DNA of 55,025 bases from the NCBI GenBank assembly GCA_964345975.1, contig CAYFSS010000013.1:1-55025 (forward strand), written 5' to 3'. Position 1 is the stretch's first letter. The number at the start of each line of letters is the position of its first letter. Positions 51,729 through 55,025 of the stretch are shown one piece after another. Made by a program: the position numbers and the translations under genes. The notes under the pieces were generated by a model. That model saw nothing but the letters and a program-made list of their open reading frames with translations. It searched no databases and had not been told where the DNA came from. Origin of the DNA: CAYFSS01 sp964345975. GTDB lineage: Bacteria > Bacillota > Clostridia > Saccharofermentanales > Fastidiosipilaceae.

Positions 51729-52619
51729 TTATTCTGCAATTCGAGCAGGAACACCATACACCACAGAATTGGGTTCTACGTCTTTGACGACAACGGATCC
51801 CATGCCAACAACGCAAGATGCTCCAAGCGTGATGCGCTGCCTGACGTGAGCACCAAGGCCAATATAGGCATCCCGTTCCACCTTACAATATCCGGCGAGA
51901 ACAGCATGAGCGGCAACACGTGCCCCGGAGGATAGTTGACAGTCATGATGAATGATCGATCCTATATCGATATGAACTCCGGCTTCGAGAACCGTTATGC
52001 CAATCATGCCTGCTGCTATGCTTGCGCCGGCACCAATCGTGGAACCACGAGAAATTTTGACAGAACCCAGGGTAGCCATCTTGGCTTGGGTTGGACCATC
52101 ATTCGATTCTTGTAGATCTTCAGGAATGGGGACTAGATTCCAAGCATCGACTCCAATGCTTGCATTAGATCCAACTTCGACATCATTTTCCAACGTCGCA
52201 CGTTGAATTGAAGCTAACTCGCCTATTCTCACTCTATCCCCCAGAACAACCCCCGGACCAATAACGGATAGCGGACCGATGGAGACTTCCTCGCCTATCA
52301 CTGCAGTTTCAGCAATACGAGCACCATTATCCAAAGTCCTCCATACAATAGAGGCTTCAGCTTCCTTACGTTGTTCTGAGACTTTCATCATCAACAAATG
52401 ATAGTCCCATTGGGGCTGAGCTGATGGGTGCCAAGAATGACGTGAATGAAGAGAGTCCGGAACGTCTACGTCATCCGGGTAAAGAATATTACAGTCAGAA
52501 ACTTGGGATAGCCGTTCAGGCCATCCCCGCTTTGCAATATACTTCTGAGTAAGGTAGATCCAAGAACCGGATTGGGGGTTACTTGATTCAGAAAATGTCC
52601 AATCCTTTACATCCTTCAC
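51729..52619 (-). CDS. wbpD: Hexapeptide-repeat sugar N-acetyltransferase, WbpD-like, extended
   Basis: This 296-residue protein ends in a left-handed beta-helix (about 100-295) with many hexapeptide turns and a closing VVGMGSVVVKDVEPNSVVYGVPAR, the classic end of sugar acetyltransferases. Typical WbpD proteins have about 190 residues. The first 95 residues here (SSNPQSGSWIYLTQ, PDDVDVPDSLHSRHSW) are an extra domain that resembles LpxD-like uridine-binding heads in position but not clearly in sequence. It should acetylate the 3-amino group made by the WbpE-like enzyme. The start is GTG at 52619, one base after the WbpB stop, with AAGGAA in front. Confidence 0.82.
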   Translation of the reverse strand: MKDVKDWTFSESSNPQSGSWIYLTQKYIAKRGWPERLSQVSDCNILYPDDVDVPDSLHSRHSWHPSAQPQWDYHLLMMKVSEQRKEAEASIVWRTLDNGARIAETAVIGEEVSIGPLSVIGPGVVLGDRVRIGELASIQRATLENDVEVGSNASIGVDAWNLVPIPEDLQESNDGPTQAKMATLGSVKISRGSTIGAGASIAAGMIGITVLEAGVHIDIGSIIHHDCQLSSGARVAAHAVLAGYCKVERDAYIGLGAHVRQRITLGASCVVGMGSVVVKDVEPNSVVYGVPARIAE

Positions 52620-52620
52620 G

Positions 52621-53709
52621 TTATTCCTTACTTAGGGGAAACCGACCGGTGAAATCTGTTGTAGCAACGCCATCCAGTGGGAAGGAAACCGCCCGACCTT
52701 CATCTGCCGCCTTATAGATTCCGAGAACCAGTTCAAGAGCGCTACGACCTTCATGGCCGTCGACCAAGGGTGCTCTATCCTCCCGAATAGCAGCAATGAA
52801 GTCTGCATATAAAGGTGTATGTCCATAGCCATAGACGTTGGGAGGATCTTCGTGGAAATGTGCGCGGATGTCCTCACTGTCATCCAAATCATCTGCAAAG
52901 TTCCAGTGAATAATCCGGTTAGCGGACATTCCTCCGGCTTGAACCGTTCCTTCGGTTCCGAACAAATACAGCGTCTCTTCTAAATTGCGGGGATAAACGT
53001 TGCTCGTCCCTTCGATGACACCATAAGTGCCATTCTTCATACGGACGATGGCTAAACCGAGATCTTCCGCTTCAATATAATCATGGGTAAGGCGATCTGT
53101 ATAAGCTTGAACTTCTTGAACTTCGCCTCCAAGCATCCAACGAAGCAAATCGATGTTGTGGATGCATTGATTCATCAGGACTCCACCATCGTGAGCCCAG
53201 GTTCCGCGCCATGGGGCTTGTTCGTAATAGTTCTTATTTCGATTCCATCGGATATGGGCTGTGCCGTACATCATTCGACCGAAACGACCGTTTTCACGGG
53301 CTTCACGTATGGCTTGGATGGATTTATTAAAACGATTCTGATGGCAACACCCTAGTTTCAAGCCTTTTGCCTCAGCCATTTCTATGAGTCGATCCGCGTC
53401 TTCAAGAGATAGTGCGATGGGTTTTTCAATTAAGACGTGAGCGCCGGATTCTAAACAGGCAAGGCCAATTTCAGCATGGGATCCACTGTCTGTACAAACA
53501 GCGACCATTTCCGGTTTTTGCTCATCGAGCAAATCACGGAAATTAAGGTAGAAAGGGATTTCATCCGGATCGTAGCCTTGATCAGTCAACCGTTGCTGTG
53601 CTGCAATCTTATCAAGGTCAGAGACCGCAACCAATTCAAGTTCGTTTGCCTTTGCTGCTGCCAAATGATTGGGTGAAATTCGGCCACAACCGATTATTGC
53701 ATATCGCAT
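52621..53709 (-). CDS. wbpB: Gfo/Idh/MocA oxidoreductase, WbpB-like
   Basis: This NAD(P)-dependent sugar oxidoreductase has 362 residues. The Rossmann motif YAIIGCGRISPNH is at residues 3-15, and HVLIEKPIALSLEDA near 92 holds the family EKP motif. GGVLMNQCIHNIDLLRWMLGG is the catalytic helix with His. In the WbpABDE pathway it oxidises the 3-hydroxyl of UDP-GlcNAcA. GGAGG precedes the ATG. It is 18 bases after the WbpA-like stop and overlaps nothing. Confidence 0.92.
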   Translation of the reverse strand: MRYAIIGCGRISPNHLAAAKANELELVAVSDLDKIAAQQRLTDQGYDPDEIPFYLNFRDLLDEQKPEMVAVCTDSGSHAEIGLACLESGAHVLIEKPIALSLEDADRLIEMAEAKGLKLGCCHQNRFNKSIQAIREARENGRFGRMMYGTAHIRWNRNKNYYEQAPWRGTWAHDGGVLMNQCIHNIDLLRWMLGGEVQEVQAYTDRLTHDYIEAEDLGLAIVRMKNGTYGVIEGTSNVYPRNLEETLYLFGTEGTVQAGGMSANRIIHWNFADDLDDSEDIRAHFHEDPPNVYGYGHTPLYADFIAAIREDRAPLVDGHEGRSALELVLGIYKAADEGRAVSFPLDGVATTDFTGRFPLSKE

Positions 53710-53727
53710 CTAAAACCTCCGTAAGAA

Positions 53728-55025
53728 CTAGAGACGATGTAAACCGTCACGTTGAGAAACCTCTGCACAGACATTTCGAGTATCAAAGACGATAGGAGCA
53801 GCTTCACAGATTGCTTCGTAATCAAAGGCTTTGTTGCCGGATAAGAAGACGGTCACATCATAGTTTGCTGCATCTCGAGCTGAGAATTCTTCGAGCCCTC
53901 GATGCCACTCACCATAGTATTTATACTTGGGAATCATGGGGTCATAGAAGTCTACAATGGCTCCGGACTTCTCCAGAAGCTCTATGACTTCAAGGGCAGG
54001 GCTCTCGCGATAATCGTCGATATCGTTCTTATAAGCAACGCCGAGACATAAGATCTTCGTTCCCTTAAGGGGCAAACTCACATCATTCAAGATCTCTGCT
54101 AGACGACGTACTGTATATTCAGGCATTTCATCGTTCACTTTCATCGACGTTTCGATCATGCTTGTGTGGAAGCCATATTCACGAGCTTTCCAACTCAAGT
54201 AATAGGGATCAAGGGGAATGCAATGCCCACCTAAGCCGGGACCCGGATAGAACGCCTGAAAACCATAAGGTTTGGTCTTGGCAGCGTCGATGACTTCCCA
54301 GATGTCGATATCCATTTTATGGCAGAGCATGGCAAGTTCATTGACCAGACCAATATTCACGTTGCGATAGGTGTTTTCGAGAATTTTTTCCATCTCTGCA
54401 ACACGAGGCGAAGAAACGGTATAAATCTCTCCATCGAGAACACTACGATAGACCGCTGCTATAACTTCCCTTGCTTCATCTCCAATGGCTCCGACAACCT
54501 TTGGGGTATTCTTGGTGTTATAGAAGCGATTGCCCGGATCGACTCTTTCCGGCGAGAACCCTAAATAGAAATCTTTTCCACACGTAAGGCCGGAACCTTC
54601 TTCAAGGATGGGTCGAATAAGCTCTTCGGTTGTCCCGGGATAGGTGGTCGACTCGAGGACCACAATGGTTTCGGGTTTCATATGTTTTGCGATATCTTCG
54701 GAAGATTTCTTGACGTAGCTAATGTCAGGGTTCTGGTGATCGTCGAGCGGTGTTGGAACACAGATAGCAACGAAGTCAGCATCTTTGATGAAGGAGAAAT
54801 CACTGGTCGCAGAGAGTAGCCCTTTGGACACTAAATCCGAAAGATCTTCATCGACGACATCGCCGATATAGTTTTGTCCTTGGTTAACGAGATTCACTTT
54901 CTCTTCTTGGACATCAAACCCGATCGTTTTAAATCCGGATTTTGCTTTCTCTACAGCCAGGGGCAAACCCACATAACCCAGTCCCACAACGGCTACACGT
55001 AAACTTCTATCGTTTATTTTCTCAA
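53728..55025 (-). CDS. wbpA: UDP-sugar 6-dehydrogenase, WbpA-like (5' end outside window)
   Basis: This nucleotide-sugar dehydrogenase is at least 431 residues in the visible part. The frame stays open to the window edge, and the start lies beyond it. The Rossmann glycine motif VVGLGYVGLPLAV is complete once the edge codons are included. GPGLGGHCIPLDPYY holds the catalytic Cys, and a C-terminal UDP-binding domain has GVAYKNDIDDYRESPAL. It should oxidise UDP-GlcNAc at C6 to UDP-GlcNAcA, the first step of the UDP-2,3-diacetamido-glucuronic acid route. Its position as first of four matching genes supports WbpA rather than the ManNAc dehydrogenase WecC. Confidence 0.93.
   Translation of the reverse strand, partial: EKINDRSLRVAVVGLGYVGLPLAVEKAKSGFKTIGFDVQEEKVNLVNQGQNYIGDVVDEDLSDLVSKGLLSATSDFSFIKDADFVAICVPTPLDDHQNPDISYVKKSSEDIAKHMKPETIVVLESTTYPGTTEELIRPILEEGSGLTCGKDFYLGFSPERVDPGNRFYNTKNTPKVVGAIGDEAREVIAAVYRSVLDGEIYTVSSPRVAEMEKILENTYRNVNIGLVNELAMLCHKMDIDIWEVIDAAKTKPYGFQAFYPGPGLGGHCIPLDPYYLSWKAREYGFHTSMIETSMKVNDEMPEYTVRRLAEILNDVSLPLKGTKILCLGVAYKNDIDDYRESPALEVIELLEKSGAIVDFYDPMIPKYKYYGEWHRGLEEFSARDAANYDVTVFLSGNKAFDYEAICEAAPIVFDTRNVCAEVSQRDGLHRL

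Overview
The window looks like a chromosomal segment from an anaerobic, Gram-positive-type bacterium of the Bacillota (Clostridia-like). The evidence is strong AGGAGG-type ribosome sites, a LytR-CpsA-Psr wall-assembly protein, Opp/CUT1 ABC importers, a NarL-type two-component system beside an ABC-2 exporter, a CpXC protein, a GH125 mannosidase and a bacterial ProRS with an insertion domain. TGA is used normally as a stop, several times in ATGA gene overlaps. I cannot name a genus. No rRNA, tRNA or CRISPR array was seen.

Layout. 0-2.6 kb: decayed ground with transposase remnants, an Eis-like acetyltransferase and two unrecognised coding remnants. 2.6-9.3 kb: an FMN reductase, then a CUT1 sugar importer without its own ATPase, and a catabolic trio (sugar-phosphate isomerase-like, DeoC-like aldolase, HAD phosphatase). 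9.4-11 kb: two tandem acidic paralogues of unknown function, the longer one apparently frameshifted at its start. 11-16.4 kb: a histidine kinase and response regulator divergent from an ATPase and two ABC-2 permeases, organised like the linearmycin-resistance lnrJKLMN module of Bacillus. 16.6-21.7 kb: proS, then a metal-resistance operon (ArsR/CadC-like repressor, P1B-2 ATPase, small HMA protein) with a clear promoter and 12-2-12 operator. 21.8-28.1 kb: an oligopeptide importer operon with an oversized OppC. 28.4-39 kb: LCP protein, GH38 and GH125 alpha-mannosidases, a Nudix-M18 aminopeptidase fusion, a pair of small DMT/SMR transporters and a hydrolase remnant. 39-44 kb: a tight run of a PheA-like protein with a degenerate dehydratase site, a CpXC protein, a zinc-ribbon membrane protein and a CbiA-like protein lacking both expected catalytic motifs. 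44-55 kb: surface polysaccharide genes: NeuD-like acetyltransferase, MBOAT and AlgX/DltD-like O-acetylation pair, a secreted repeat protein with a C39-like peptidase domain, and a wbpA-wbpB-wbpD-wbpE-like set for a 2,3-diacetamido-glucuronic acid nucleotide sugar (wbpA runs off the window).

How it works together. Two importers and two mannosidases suggest growth on peptides and host or plant glycans. The right third makes, modifies and anchors an envelope polysaccharide. The most unusual items are the Nudix-M18 fusion, the run of enzyme-derived proteins with eroded active sites at 39-44 kb, and the paired acidic proteins at 9.4-11 kb. All calls come from reading the sequence. No database search or structure prediction was run.
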